NCBI GenBank assembly: GCA_016893485.2
Contig: JAFEKX020000001.1
Span: 5,411,501-5,475,500, forward strand
DNA from: Streptomyces sp. P3
GTDB taxonomy: Bacteria > Actinomycetota > Actinomycetes > Streptomycetales > Streptomycetaceae
Length of the DNA stretch: 64,000 nucleotides
Direction: 5' to 3'
The notes beneath the pieces are model-generated. The model searched no databases. It was not told the DNA's origin and saw only the letters and a list, made by a program, of their open reading frames with translations. How positions within the stretch are numbered: the stretch's first letter is position 1; every line of letters begins with the position of its first letter. Of the stretch, positions 27,002 to 36,910 are shown one piece after another. The position numbers and the translations under genes were made by a program.

Positions 27002-27192
27002 TCAGACCGCGGAACCGGCCAGCCGCCGGAACGCCTCCGTCGTACCCGGATGCGCGATCTCGTCCAGCAGGTGCCGCCACTCGGGGTCGCCCGGAACGGG
27101 TGCGCCCGGTCCCACGCGGCCAGCAGCGGCGCGAGGACGTTCTCGCCGGCGACCGCGGTGGTACCGGCGTTCATGAACTGCTGCGATTCCAT
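27002..27192 (-). CDS. Small conserved protein, 63 residues
   Basis: ATG at 27192 behind a GGAAGGAACG site. It reads MESQQFMNAGTTAVAGENVL, APLLAAWDRAHPFRGDPEW and HLLDEIAHPGTTEAFRRLAG once a missing G near 27095 is restored. It is soluble and mostly helical, and the function is unknown. It is included because both halves keep protein-like composition and a good ribosome site. Confidence 0.5.
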
Positions 27193-27340
27193 GGGACGTT
27201 CCTTCCGGACGGAGTGCCTGCACGATCGGCCGCGAACAGCCTGACTCCTACGATGCCTTCGCCCGCCTACAGGAACCATGGAGAGCCCCACCCGCTGAGG
27301 GGTGGGGCTGGCCGCACCCAGAGGGCCCGCTCGCCGGTCC

Positions 27341-27589
27341 TCAGATCGAGTACGGCACCGGGTGCACCTCGTCCGCCCGGTGACCGGCGCGTTCGTGGAC
27401 GCGCTGCACCGCCTCGGGCGACGGGGCCTCCGAGAGGCAGTAGACGGTCCCGGTCTCCGGATCGGCCCAGGCCCGCTCGAAGTGGACGCCCTCGTCCTTC
27501 TCCACCGCGAGGTCCGCCTTGTGGGCCGCCATCAACTCGTCGGCCGTGATGCCCTTCATTCCGTGGTGTACGTCCATGTACTGAGCCAT
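27341..27589 (-). CDS. DUF4242 protein, SCO4226-like nickel-binding protein
   Basis: 82 residues, intact, ATG at 27589. MAQYMDVHHGMKGITADELM has the His-rich N-terminus and the ferredoxin-like alternation of DUF4242, followed by GTVYCLSEAPSPEAVQRVHE and ADEVHPVP. The S. coelicolor relative SCO4226, also just upstream of phoU, is a structurally characterised nickel-binding dimer. The His and Cys positions visible here fit that, but metal specificity is inferred from the relative. Confidence 0.85.
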   Translation of the reverse strand: MAQYMDVHHGMKGITADELMAAHKADLAVEKDEGVHFERAWADPETGTVYCLSEAPSPEAVQRVHERAGHRADEVHPVPYSI

Positions 27590-27705
27590 GGCCGCGCACC
27601 TCCTTCCGTGCGCTCGCCCGCTCTGTCCTTCCCTTCCATGCTGCGCCCGTACGGTCCTCCCGGCCACCGTGCGGAACGATCAGGGGAGGGGCGCCCGGAC
27701 ACGGC

Positions 27706-27742
27706 GGAGGGGCCCCGGCGCGGTGTGCGCCCGGGCCCCTCC
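27706..27742 (-). terminator. Terminator after the Cys-rich peptide gene
   Basis: A 10-bp stem GGAGGGGCCC / GGGCCCCTCC lies 19 bases beyond the stop of the minus-strand Cys-rich gene. Confidence 0.6.
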
Positions 27743-27760
27743 GGTGGTGTTACGCGGCGG

Positions 27761-27915
27761 TCAGCCGCACTGGCACGGGTTGCCGGACTGGCAGCCGCAG
27801 CCGCAGCCCGAGCCGCAGCCGCAGGCGCCGAAGAGCGGGAGACTCTTGATCTCGGCGGGCTGCTGGGTCTCGCGCTCCTGCGTCGGGTCGGGCGTCGTGG
27901 CGGGGATTCGGCCAT
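27761..27915 (-). CDS. Short Cys/Gly-rich peptide, metallothionein-like, frameshifted
   Basis: ATG at 27915 follows a perfect AGGAGGACCC. Adding one C to the CCCC run near 27905 gives about 51 residues: MAESPATTPDPTQERETQQP, a short hydrophobic stretch (EIKSLPLF), then GACGCGSGCGCGCQSGNPCQ and CG-stop. Seven cysteines in the last 20 residues, in CxC and CxxxC spacing, point to metal binding. Without the correction the frame gives an Arg/Ala shadow. It is next to a nickel-binding-family gene, so a metal-handling role is plausible. Confidence 0.6.
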
Positions 27916-28013
27916 GGGTCCTCCTAGAGGCTGGTGCCTGTGCCCATTGGATGCCCGCTCCGCCAGGCGCATCAACGGCGCATTGAGGCTTCCCGCAAGC
28001 CCCCGGCCGGGGT

Positions 28014-28703
28014 TTACGCGCCCTCCGCCCCCGTCACCGGCTGGATGTCCGGCTGCAGCTCGTCCGCGTGCTCGCCCGTGACCAGGAAGACCACCCGCTT
28101 GGCGACCGACACCGCGTGGTCGGCGAAGCGCTCGTAGTAGCGGCCGAGCAGGGTCACGTCGACCGCCGTCTCGATGCCGTGCTTCCACTTGTCGTCCAGC
28201 AGGTGCTGGAAGAGCGTGCGGTGCAGCAGGTCCATGTCGTCGTCGTCCGCCTCCAGCTGGAGGGCCAGGTCGACGTCCTTCGTGATGATGACCTCGGCCG
28301 CCTTGGCCATCAGACGCTGCGCGAGCTGGCCCATCTCCAGGATGGTCGCGTGCAGGTCGTGCGGCACGGCGCGCTCGGGGAAGCGGAGCCGGGCGAGCTT
28401 CGCCACGTGCTGGGCGAGGTCGCCGGAGCGCTCCAGGTCGGCGGACATGCGCAGCGACGTGACGACGATCCGCAGATCCGTCGCCACCGGCTGCTGCCGG
28501 GCCAGCAGGGCTATGGCCCGTGCTTCCAGGTCGTGCTGGAGGTCGTCGACCTTCTTGTCGGCCTCGATGACGCTCTCGGCCAGCTTCAGGTCGGAGTCCA
28601 GGATGGCCGTCGTGGCGCGTCCGATCGCCGACCCGACCAGCCGGGCCATCTCCACCAGACCGTCACCGATCGAGTCAAGTTCCTCGTGGTACGCGTCCCG
28701 CAT
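28014..28703 (-). CDS. phoU: Phosphate-signalling regulator PhoU
   Basis: 229 residues from MRDAYHEELD at 28703. Two tandem three-helix PhoU units carry the conserved E/DxxxD metal-cluster motifs (IEADKKVDDLQHDLEARAIA, and LEADDDDMDLLHRTLF). It is diverged from the senX3-regX3 pair across ~255 bp, the standard Streptomyces arrangement. PhoU restrains the sensor kinase when phosphate is sufficient, through the Pst transporter. It is itself usually part of the PhoP regulon. Confidence 0.95.
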   Translation of the reverse strand: MRDAYHEELDSIGDGLVEMARLVGSAIGRATTAILDSDLKLAESVIEADKKVDDLQHDLEARAIALLARQQPVATDLRIVVTSLRMSADLERSGDLAQHVAKLARLRFPERAVPHDLHATILEMGQLAQRLMAKAAEVIITKDVDLALQLEADDDDMDLLHRTLFQHLLDDKWKHGIETAVDVTLLGRYYERFADHAVSVAKRVVFLVTGEHADELQPDIQPVTGAEGA

Positions 28704-28878
28704 CAGGGTTCCCTCTCCTACGTTGTGCTTCGGGGTCAAAAGGGCTCAGGGGCTCGGTGGACTCGGGGGCCCGGGCCCGTCGGTGTGACGTAAAACGGGC
28801 CCTTCCACCCCACGCTCCCACGTTCCCGTTCCTACGCGACGGTTTACGCCACCCCAAATGAATCAATACTGGCTCCAA

Positions 28879-28900
28879 GGTGAACTCTGGGCGACGAGTG
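28879..28900 (-). promoter_or_regulatory. Possible PHO box in the phoU-senX3 intergenic region
   Basis: On the minus strand GAGTTCACCTT, which contains the conserved GTTCACC, is preceded by a weak 11-nt unit CTCGTCGCCCA. PhoP binds 11-nt direct repeats of this type, and this gap between phoU and the kinase gene is where one is expected. Only one unit is well conserved. Confidence 0.35.
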
Positions 28901-28958
28901 TTCGAGGTCGCACTCCGATGGCTGTGGCCAGGAGGTATCCCATGCCTAACCTGGGGGC

Positions 28959-30210
28959 ATGGACGTGAACGCGGCGGTCGCCGCAGCGGCAGCGATCGCC
29001 GGGGTACTCACCGGTGTCATCGCCATGCTGGCGTTCCGCTGGAGCGAACGCGACCAGAAGCGACCGACCAGGACCTCCTGCATACGGACCCGGTGCTTCC
29101 GCCGGGTGTGGACACCGTGCTCTCGGTGCTCCGCTCCTCTGCCGTCGTCCTCGACGAGGCGGACGCCGTGGTCAAGGCCAGCTCGGCGGCGTACGCCCTC
29201 GGACTGGTCCGTGGCGGAAAACTCTCCGTCGATCCGATGCTCCAGATGGCCCGGGACACCCGGCGCGACGGCGAGATACGCCAGGTCGAGCTGGATCTGC
29301 CCCGGCGCGGCACCGGACGAGGTGAGGCCCTCGCGGTCTCCGCCCGGGTGGCGCCGCTCGGCTCCCGGCTCGTCCTGCTCCTCGTGGAGGACCTCACCGA
29401 GGCCCGCCGTATCGAGGCCGTACGACGAGACTTCGTGGCGAACGTCAGCCACGAACTGAAGACCCCGTCGGCGCGCTCTCCCTCCTGTCGGAGGCCGTCA
29501 TGGACGCCTCCGACGATCCTGAGGCGGTGGAGCGTTTCGCCGGCCGGATGCAGATCGAGGCCACGCGCCTGACCAATCTCGTGCAGGAGCTCATCGACCT
29601 GTCCCGGGTCCAGAACGACGACCCCCTCGAAGACGCCGAACCCGTCCGCGTCGACGAACTCGTCGCCGAGGCCATCGACCGCTGCCGGCACCAGGCCGGC
29701 ACCAAGCAGATCACCATGGCCGCCGGCGGCACCGCCGACCTGCATGTCTACGGGAACCGGGGCCAGCTGGCCGCCGCCCTCGGAAACCTGGTCGAGAACG
29801 CCGTCAACTACTCGCCCGCCCGCACCCGCGTCGGCATAGCCGCCCGCAGGGTGACCGCGCCCGGTGGCGACCACATCGAGGTCGCCGTCACCGACCAGGG
29901 CATCGGGATCTCCGAGAAGGACAAGGAGCGCGTGTTCGAGCGCTTCTACCGTGTCGACCCGGCCCGCTCACGGGCCACCGGCGGTACGGGTCTCGGGCTG
30001 GCGATCGTCAAGCACGTGGCCGCCTCGCACGGCGGGGAGGTCACGGTGTGGAGCTCCGAGGGACAGGGCTCCACGTTCACCCTGAGGCTGCCGGAGGCGG
30101 GTGCGGCCCGCGACCGTGCCCACCAGCACCCCGACCTCGACGACGAGGTCGAGGGGTCCCCTGAACCATCCCCGTACGAACCGCTTCCCGCCCCGGAGGT
30201 CCTTCCGTGA
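28959..30210 (+). CDS. phoR: Phosphate-responsive sensor histidine kinase (PhoR/SenX3)
   Basis: ATG at 28959. One transmembrane helix (residues 4-25, AAVAAAAAIAGVLTGVIAML), a PAS-like segment, then the His box FVANVSHELKTP, N box NLVENAVNYSP, G1 VTDQGIGI, F box FERFYR and G2 GGTGLGLAIVKHV. Single missing bases near 29068 and 29466 (ACCCCC run, inside the conserved KTPVGAL) cause two shifts; essential motifs are intact when corrected. The stop overlaps the regulator start by 4 bases. It phosphorylates PhoP/RegX3 under phosphate limitation. Confidence 0.93.
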
Positions 30211-30887
30211 CCCGAGTGCTCGTCGTCGAGGACGAGGAGTCCTTCTCCGACGCCCTGTCGTACATGCTCCGCAAGGAGGGCTTCGAGGTCGCCATCGCGA
30301 CCACCGGGCCCGACGGACTCGACGAGTTCGAGCGCAACGGCGCCGACCTCGTCCTGCTCGACCTCATGCTGCCGGGCCTGCCCGGCACGGAGGTCTGCCG
30401 CCAACTGCGCGGTCGCTCCAACGTTCCGGTGATCATGGTCACCGCCAAGGACAGTGAGATCGACAAGGTCGTCGGCCTGGAAATAGGAGCCGATGACTAC
30501 GTCACCAAGCCCTTCTCGTCCCGTGAGCTCGTCGCCCGTATCCGGGCCGTCCTGCGCCGCCGCGGCGAGCCCGAGGAGGTCACCCCGGCCGCCCTCGAGG
30601 CAGGTCCGGTCCGCATGGACGTGGATCGCCACGTGGTCACGGTCTCCGGCTCCAAGGTCGACCTGCCCCTCAAGGAGTTCGACCTGCTGGAGATGCTCCT
30701 GCGCAACGCGGGCCGCGTACTGACCCGCATGCAGCTCATCGACCGGGTCTGGGGCGCCGACTACGTGGGCGACACCAAGACCCTCGACGTCCACGTCAAG
30801 CGCCTCCGCGCCAAGATCGAGCCGGACCCGGGCGCGCCGCGCTACCTGGTGACGGTCCGTGGCCTGGGTTACAAGTTCGAGCCGTAG
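30207..30887 (+). CDS. phoP: Phosphate response regulator (PhoP/RegX3, OmpR family)
   Basis: 226 residues, intact, GTG overlapping the kinase stop (GTGA). Receiver domain with VVEDEES, phosphoacceptor Asp in LVLLDLMLPG, Thr in VTAKD and Lys in YVTKPFSSREL. The C-terminal winged helix has KEFDLLEMLLRNAGRVLTR and TLDVHVKRLRAKIE. It binds PHO boxes to induce phosphate scavenging and to repress antibiotic synthesis in Streptomyces. Confidence 0.95.
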   Translation: MTRVLVVEDEESFSDALSYMLRKEGFEVAIATTGPDGLDEFERNGADLVLLDLMLPGLPGTEVCRQLRGRSNVPVIMVTAKDSEIDKVVGLEIGADDYVTKPFSSRELVARIRAVLRRRGEPEEVTPAALEAGPVRMDVDRHVVTVSGSKVDLPLKEFDLLEMLLRNAGRVLTRMQLIDRVWGADYVGDTKTLDVHVKRLRAKIEPDPGAPRYLVTVRGLGYKFEP

Positions 30888-30911
30888 ACCGCGAGCGGGT
30901 TCTTACGGGTG

Positions 30912-30960
30912 CTACGACGATGGGCGGGACCTCTGCGCGAGGTCCCGCCCATCGTCGTAG
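30912..30960. terminator. Long bidirectional terminator after phoP
   Basis: A perfect 22-bp stem (CTACGACGATGGGCGGGACC plus TC, and its complement) with loop TGCGC begins 24 bases after the phoP stop and 25 bases before the stop of the convergent lipoprotein gene. Confidence 0.92.
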
Positions 30961-30984
30961 TCGTACGACTGCTACCGCCGCTGC

Positions 30985-31625
30985 TCAGCCGGTCGTGGTG
31001 GCCGACTCCGTGGCCGTCGCGCTCGCGGAGGCCGAGTCGGTCGGGGTGGCCGACGTGCTCTTGCCCGGCTTCGGCGAGCCGGAGGTGGTCGCGGAGGCGC
31101 CCGGGGCGGCCGTGGGGATCGCGGTCGGGCCCCACTTGCTGAAGTAGCTGTCCGCCGGGACGACGAACGCGCTCAGGCTCACGGCACCGGTCGTGCTGAG
31201 AGTGAAGGTGATCTTCTGGGCGTTGCCGTCCGGGATGCTGCCGGAGTCGCTCAGCGCGGCGGAGGCGTTGCCCTTGCCGCCCAGGACGAGCGAGCCGTAG
31301 GCCGGGACGACCAGCTTGCCCTTGCCCTTGGCGGGGGACAGCGTGGCGGAACCGGCGCCGTCGACGCTGACGGAGTCCAGGGTCTGGGGTCCTTGCCGGT
31401 GTTGAACAGGGTCGCGGAGATGACCGCGGGGCCCTTGGCCGTGGTGTCGGGCTGGGTGATGACGAGCGCGTTCTGCACCTTGATGACACCGACGGAGACG
31501 GCCGCGTTGTCCGGCTTGACCTCCAGCGTCTGTGCGTCGTTGCCGGCACCGCACGCGGCGAGCGAGGCGATCGAGAACGCGATGGCGGCGGCGGCGAGGG
31601 CGCCGCGTCGAAGGCTGCTGCTCAC
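30985..31625 (-). CDS. Lipoprotein, LpqE-like
   Basis: ATG at 31625. Signal peptide with lipobox SLAACG (Cys at residue ~25), then a beta-rich domain (AVSVGVIKVQNALVITQPD, ISATLFNTGKD, GSLVLGGKGNASAALSD) and a Ser/Thr/Pro tail ending SATATESATTTG. One missing base near 31392 separates the halves. In mycobacteria the gene next to carD-ispD-ispF is the lipoprotein lpqE; the same position here supports the name. The fold is compatible with copper-chaperone-like (PCuAC) proteins, but I see no Met/His metal motif. Confidence 0.75.
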
Positions 31626-31872
31626 GGCGGCGGCTACTCCTTGAACGTGGGCGGAGCAGGGCGACTCCCGAATAAAGCCGCCCTAAGTGTCTGTCAGCGG
31701 CCTTAGGTTACCGAGCCGTTCCCGCGCCACCGCACCCGACCCTCCCCAACCGGGTGCCCGTGTGCCACAAGTGACTCACGGGTCACTTGTGGCCGCCACT
31801 CGTCCGGCATTCACATAAGCAGCTCAGCCGTCCGCCGGCGGATTTTCCGTGAAGAATGCGGGACACCTCGGA

Positions 31873-31914
31873 GAATTGATCAACGGCCGTTCCGCGAGCC
31901 TCGGTGATCAATTC
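31873..31914. promoter_or_regulatory. Inverted repeat in the lpqE-carD intergenic region
   Basis: GAATTGATCA and TGATCAATTC form a perfect 10-bp inverted repeat around a 22-bp spacer, in an otherwise GC-rich sequence. The whole intergenic stretch 31626-32211 has no other gene. It could be an operator or a weak structured leader for the divergent genes. Confidence 0.45.
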
Positions 31915-32211
31915 CGATTCGTCTCGTACCGGGCTCCGGCCACCGAACGGAGTAGCGGAAGTCGAGCACTTGGAACCAGACATTTAGGGACGTTCGTCCG
32001 CTTGGAGGCGCCTCCGGATGTGTGTAACGTACGCGTTTCACCTCGCCCGGAGAGCCGCTCCGACCTGCGAATACCCTCTTCCGCTCGGCCTCCGCAGCAC
32101 GTTCCTGTTGCTGTTGTCAAGCCCCGAGATATGCCCTGACCTGCGAAAACGCCATTCAGAACCCGCAGTTTCCGTGTTACCCTGGATAGCCACGGAAGGG
32201 GTACCTGTCAC

Positions 32212-32693
32212 ATGACGTTCAAGGTTGGCGACACCGTGGTCTATCCCCATCACGGGGCCGCGCTGATCGAGGCTATCGAAACTCGCCAGATCAAAGGCGT
32301 GGACAAGACCTACTTGGTGCTGAAGGTCGCTCAGGGTGACCTGACGGTGCGTGTGCCAGCGGACAATGCGGAGTTCGTCGGCGTACGTGATGTGGTCGGT
32401 CAGGACGGGCTGGACCGGGTCTTCGAGGTGCTGCGCGCTCCGTACGCCGAGGAGCCCACGAACTGGTCGCGTCGTTACAAGGCAAATCTGAGAAGCTCGC
32501 CTCCGGCGATGTCATCAAGGTCGCGGAAGTCGTCCGTGACCTGTGGCGTCGTGAGCGCGAGCGCGGACTCTCCGCAGGTGAGAAGCGCATGCTCGCCAAG
32601 GCTCGCCAGATCCTGGTGAGCGAGCTCGCGCTCGCGGAGAACACGAACGAGGACAAGGCCGAGGCCCTGCTCGACGAGGTTCTCGCGTCCTGA
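32212..32693 (+). CDS. carD: CarD-family RNA polymerase-binding transcription regulator
   Basis: ATG at 32212 ([20 protein letters not shown]), the RNA-polymerase-interacting Tudor-like domain, followed by the helical DNA-binding domain. One missing G near 32490 shifts the frame after [11 protein letters not shown]; the corrected tail reads [35 protein letters not shown] and ALLDEVLAS, 160 residues in total as usual. CarD stabilises open promoter complexes and is essential in mycobacteria. The conserved Trp (DLWRRE) that wedges the bubble is present. Confidence 0.95.
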
Positions 32694-32986
32694 CGCAGGC
32701 AACTGGTACGCCCTGCTCAGCACATTGAAATGCCGTGGTGCCCGATGACAGCTCCCTTGTCGCCGGGCGCTTCGGCATGTTCGGGGATTTTTCGACCCGT
32801 CCCCGACACCGACGACACCGGGACTCCGACTTCGTCGAACGCCAGGGGAGACATCCCCGATAATGGTGTGCCGGGCCCGGGCAGCAGGCTCGACCGGTGT
32901 CACGGAAGGGTCCGGTCAAGGCGTCGCGCCCGGCACTCCTGAGGCCATACCCACGTAGGTCGAGCACACAAACCTGACAGGAACCG

Positions 32987-33739
32987 ATGTCTGACGATTC
33001 GCGCTCTTCGCAGGCGCAGTCCTCCGTCGCCGCCGTGATTCCGGCCGCCGGACGGGGCGTACGCCTCGGACCGGGCGCCCCCAAAGCGCTCCGCGCGCTG
33101 AACGGCACCCCCATGCTCATCCACGCGATCCGCGCGCTCGCCGCGTCCCGGTCCGTGTCCCTGGTCGTCGTCGTGGCCCCGCCCGACGGCGCCGCCGAGG
33201 TGAAGACCCTCCTCGACGCGCACGCGCTGCCCGAGCGCACCGACTTCCTCGTCGTGCCCGGCGGCGACTCCCGCCAGGAGTCCGTGAAGCTCGGCCTGGA
33301 CGCGCTGCCGCCCGGCTACGACGTCGTCCTCGTCCACGACGCGGCCCGCCCGCTCGTCCCGGTCGACACGGTCGACGCGGTCATCGAGGCCGTACGCGAC
33401 GGAGCGCCTGCCGTCGTACCGGCCCTGCCCCTCGCGGACACGGTCAAGGAGGTCGAGCCGGCCGAGACGCCGGGCGCACCGGAACCGGTCGTAGCCACTC
33501 CGCAACGCGCCCGCCTCCGTGCCGTACAGACGCCCCAGGGCTTCGACCGCGCCACGCTGATCCGTGCCCATGAGACGGTCACCGACAACGTCACCGACGA
33601 CGCGAGCATGGTCGAACAGCTCGGCCTCACGGTCGTGGTCGTCCCCGGCCACGAGGAGGCCTTCAAGGTGACCCGTCCCCTGGACCTGGTCCTCGCGGAG
33701 GCGGTCCTGGCCCGCAGGAGGCTCAACGATGGCTTCTGA
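32987..33739 (+). CDS. ispD: 2-C-methyl-D-erythritol 4-phosphate cytidylyltransferase
   Basis: 250 residues, intact. It forms CDP-ME from CTP and MEP in the non-mevalonate isoprenoid pathway. Nucleotide-binding signature [20 protein letters not shown] at residues 17-36; [17 protein letters not shown] and the metal/substrate motif [11 protein letters not shown] follow, and [12 protein letters not shown] is conserved. It overlaps ispF by 11 bases and is probably co-transcribed with it. Confidence 0.95.
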   Translation: MSDDSRSSQAQSSVAAVIPAAGRGVRLGPGAPKALRALNGTPMLIHAIRALAASRSVSLVVVVAPPDGAAEVKTLLDAHALPERTDFLVVPGGDSRQESVKLGLDALPPGYDVVLVHDAARPLVPVDTVDAVIEAVRDGAPAVVPALPLADTVKEVEPAETPGAPEPVVATPQRARLRAVQTPQGFDRATLIRAHETVTDNVTDDASMVEQLGLTVVVVPGHEEAFKVTRPLDLVLAEAVLARRRLNDGF

Positions 33740-34226
33740 GCCGCCGTATCCCCTTCCCCAGGTAGGCATCGGCACCGACATCCACGCCTTCGAGGAGGGC
33801 CGCGAGCTGTGGTGCGCTGGCCTGAAGTGGGAGGGCGAGGGCCCCGGCCTCGCCGGCCACTCCGACGCGGACGTCGTAGCCCACGCGGCCTGCAACGCCC
33901 TCTTCTCGGCGGCGGGCCTGGGCGACCTCGGCCAGCACTTCGGCACCGGCCGCCCCGAGTGGTCGGGCGCGTCCGGCGTCACCCTCCTGACCGAGGCAGC
34001 CCGCATCGTCCGCGAGGCAGGCTTCACGATCGGCAACGTGGCGGTCCAGGTCGTAGGACCACGCCCGAAGATCGGCAAGCGCCGGGATGAGGCCCAGAAG
34101 CTCTTGTCGGAGGCGGCCGGAGCCCCGGTCTCGGTGTCGGGCGCAACAACGGACGGTCTCGGCTTCCCGGGCAGAGACGAGGGCCTCATGGCAGTGGCAA
34201 CCGCCCTGGTGGTCAAACACGCTTGA
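33729..34226 (+). CDS. ispF: 2-C-methyl-D-erythritol 2,4-cyclodiphosphate synthase
   Basis: 165 residues, intact. [12 protein letters not shown] holds the Asp and His zinc ligands, [13 protein letters not shown] the third His and the Asp pair, and [11 protein letters not shown] and [18 protein letters not shown] are typical of the family. It converts CDP-MEP to the cyclic diphosphate. It is directly coupled to ispD, as in most actinobacteria. Confidence 0.95.
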   Translation: MASEPPYPLPQVGIGTDIHAFEEGRELWCAGLKWEGEGPGLAGHSDADVVAHAACNALFSAAGLGDLGQHFGTGRPEWSGASGVTLLTEAARIVREAGFTIGNVAVQVVGPRPKIGKRRDEAQKLLSEAAGAPVSVSGATTDGLGFPGRDEGLMAVATALVVKHA

Positions 34227-34232
34227 CCGGGC

Positions 34233-34290
34233 CGGCGTTTTCAGGGGCGCCGGGAACTGCGCGACCAGCCCCCACCGACCCGCAGCCAAC
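34233..34290 (-). repeat. Interspersed repeat, copy C (partial)
   Basis: TTTTCAGGGGCGCCGGGAAC then TGCGCGACCAGCCCCCACCG matches the core of copies A and B in the orientation of copy B. It fills the gap between ispF and cysS. Confidence 0.75.
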
Positions 34291-34340
34291 AATCGACCCA
34301 TCCGTCTGAGGCACAGCCATACGCCCACTACCCTTGTACC

Positions 34341-35740
34341 GTGACCATTCGCCTGTACGACACCAGCGCCCGGCAGATTCGTGACTTCACCCCGCTCACC
34401 GCGGGCTGTGTCTCGATCTACCTCTGTGGCGCCACCGTGCAGGCCGCCCCCACATCGGCCACATCCGCTCGGGCCTGAACTTCGACATCCTCCGCCGCTG
34501 GTTCGAACACCGCGGCTACGACGTCACGTTCGTCCGCAACGTCACGGACATCGACGACAAGATCATCACCAAGTCCCGTGACCAGGGCCGCCCTTGGTGG
34601 TCGATCGGCTACGAGAACGAGCGCGCCTTCAACGACGGTTACACCGCGCTCGGCTGCCTCCCGCCGACGTACGAGCCCCGCGCGACCGGCCACGTCCCCG
34701 AGATGATCGAGATGATGCGCGGCCTGATCGAGCGCGGTCACGCGTACGAGGCCGACGGCAGCGTCTACTTCGACGTGCGCTCGTACCCGGACTACCTGGA
34801 GCTGTCGAACCAGGACATCGACGACCTCCGCCAGCCCCCGAGGACGGCATCACCGGCAAACGCGACCCGCGCGACTTCGCGATGTGGAAGGCGACCAAGC
34901 CGGGCGAGCCCGACTGGGAGACCCCGTGGGGCCGCGGCCGCCCCGGCTGGCACCTGGAGTGCTCGGCGATGGCGCACAAGTACCTGGGCCCCGCCTTCGA
35001 CATCCACGGCGGCGGCCTCGACCTGATCTTCCCGCACCACGAGAACGAGATCGCCCAGGCCAAGGGCTACGGCGACGACTTCGCGCAGTACTGGGTGCAC
35101 AACGCCTGGGTCACCATGAGCGGCGAGAAGATGTCGAAGTCGCTCGGGAACTCCGTCCTCGTCTCCGAGATGGTCAAGGCGTGGCGCCCGATCGTCCTGC
35201 GCTACTACCTCGGCACCCCGCACTACCGCTCGATGATCGAGTACAGCGAGGAGGCCCTGCGCGAGGCCGAGTCCGCGTTCGCGCGGATCGATCGGGCTTC
35301 GTGCAGCGGGTCGTCGAGAAGGCCGGGGAGTCGTCGAGCCCGCCGCCGAGGTGCCGCCGGCCTTCGCCGAGGCGATGGACGACGACCTGGGCGTCCCGCA
35401 GGCGCTCGCCGTCGTGCACACCACGGTCCGGCAGGGCAACAGCGCGCTGGCCGCCGACGACAAGGAAGCCGCCGTAGCGCGTCTCGCCGAGGTGCGTGCC
35501 ATGCTCGGCGTCCTCGGCCTGGACCCGCTGGACCCGCAGTGGGCGGGCGAGACGGACCGCGGCGAGGACCTGCACGGCGTCGTCGACACCCTGGTCCGCA
35601 TGGTCCTCGACCAGCGCGAGGCCGCCCCGGGGCCGCAAGGACTGGGGCACCGCGGACGCCATCCGCGACCAGCTCAACCAGTCGGGCCTGGTCATCGAGG
35701 ACGGCCCGCAGGGCCCCGCTGGACCCTCGGCCCACGCTGA
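34341..35740 (+). CDS. cysS: Cysteinyl-tRNA synthetase, heavily frameshifted
   Basis: GTG at 34341 ([20 protein letters not shown]). The Zn-binding Cys is in YLCGATVQ, the HIGH motif appears as PHIGHIRSG after a shift near 34445, the second Zn group is GWHLECSAM and [10 protein letters not shown], and KMSKS is in [10 protein letters not shown]. The C-terminal helical domain ends [20 protein letters not shown] then GPR. At least five single-base breaks are needed (near 34445, 34840, 35295, 35330, 35630 and 35718). This is an indispensable single-copy enzyme with every motif preserved, so the breaks are assembly errors. Confidence 0.93.
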
Positions 35741-35851
35741 ACCCAGCCCGGTCAACGAAGATCGACTGTGCCGCCCGGCCTCCCGGGCGGCACACTGCAT
35801 AGACGTACGTATTCACCGCACTCCACGACGGATCACAGAGACAGGTAGGTC

Positions 35852-36792
35852 ATGGCAGCCAACAACCGCCGCATGTCCGGCAAGAAGGGCGCGCAGGTCG
35901 GCAGTGGCGGCCAGCGGCGCAGGGGCCTCGAAGGCAAGGGCCCCACCCCGCCCGCCGAGGCGCGCAAGGGCCACAAGAAGAACCGCATCGCCAACTCCAA
36001 GGCCAAGCAGGTCCAGCGCCGTCCCGCACCGCGCGGCCGCGGCGGCAAGGGCACGTCCGAGATGGTCGTCGGCCGCAACCCGGTCGTCGAGGCGCTGCGC
36101 GAGGGCGTCCCGGCGGTCACGCTCTACGTCCAGCAGTTCATCGACAACGACGAGCGGGTCCGCGAGGCGCTCCAGCTCGTCGCCGAGCGCGGCGGCGTCC
36201 ACCTCATGGAGGCCCCCGCCCCGAGCTGGACCGCATGACCAACGGCCTCAACCACCAGGGCATGGTCCTCCAGGTCCCGCCGTACGAGTACGCGCACGCC
36301 GAGGACCTCGCCAACGCGGCCTACGACAAGGGCGAGGACCCGCTGATCGTCGCCCTGGACGGGGTGACCGACCCGCGCAACCTCGGCGCGATCGTCCGCT
36401 CGGTCTCCGCGTTCGGCGGCCACGGCGTCCTCGTCCCCGAGCGCCGCGCGGCCGGCATGACCGCGGGCGCCTGGAAGACGTCGGCGGGTACGGCGGCCCG
36501 TACGCCCGTCGCCCGTGCGACGAACCTGACGCGCGCGCTGGAGGCGTACAAGAAGGCGGGTCTCGCGATCGTCGGTCTCGCGGCCGACGGTGAGCACGAG
36601 GTCGGTGAACTCGCCGCGCTGGCAGGCCCGGTCGTGGTCGTCGTCGGCAGCGAGGGCAAGGGCCTGTCCCGACTCGTGGGCGAGACCTGCGACTTCAGGG
36701 TCCGCATCCCGATGCCCGGCGGCGCGGAGTCCCTCAACGCCGGTGTGGCGGCCGGAGTCGTGCTCTACGAGGCGTCCCGCAAGCGTTCCTGA
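35852..36792 (+). CDS. rlmB: 23S rRNA (guanosine-2'-O-)-methyltransferase RlmB
   Basis: ATG at 35852 with AGACAGGTAGG upstream. A long basic N-terminal extension ([16 protein letters not shown] ...) is typical of actinobacterial members. The substrate-binding domain begins [18 protein letters not shown]. After a missing C near 36222 the SPOUT domain follows with [20 protein letters not shown] (motif 1), [13 protein letters not shown] (motif 2) and [18 protein letters not shown] (motif 3), the knot that binds AdoMet. It sits directly after cysS, as in mycobacteria. Confidence 0.93.
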
Positions 36793-36910
36793 ACGGACGT
36801 TCGGCACCGTCACCCACTCGGGGCAATCTGCGGGTCGAGGGCGAGCTTGACGCTGTCCGGACACATCCGGCAAGTCAAAGCAGTGTCCTAAACACACGTC
36901 ACTCGGTTAG

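Noticed and set aside
29440-29480. Programmed frameshift in the PhoR kinase
   Set aside because: The break is in an ordinary C run with no slippery heptamer and the same kind of break is found across unrelated genes.
34341-35740. cysS as a pseudogene
   Set aside because: All catalytic and zinc motifs persist across the breaks; single-base losses in runs are better explained by assembly error.
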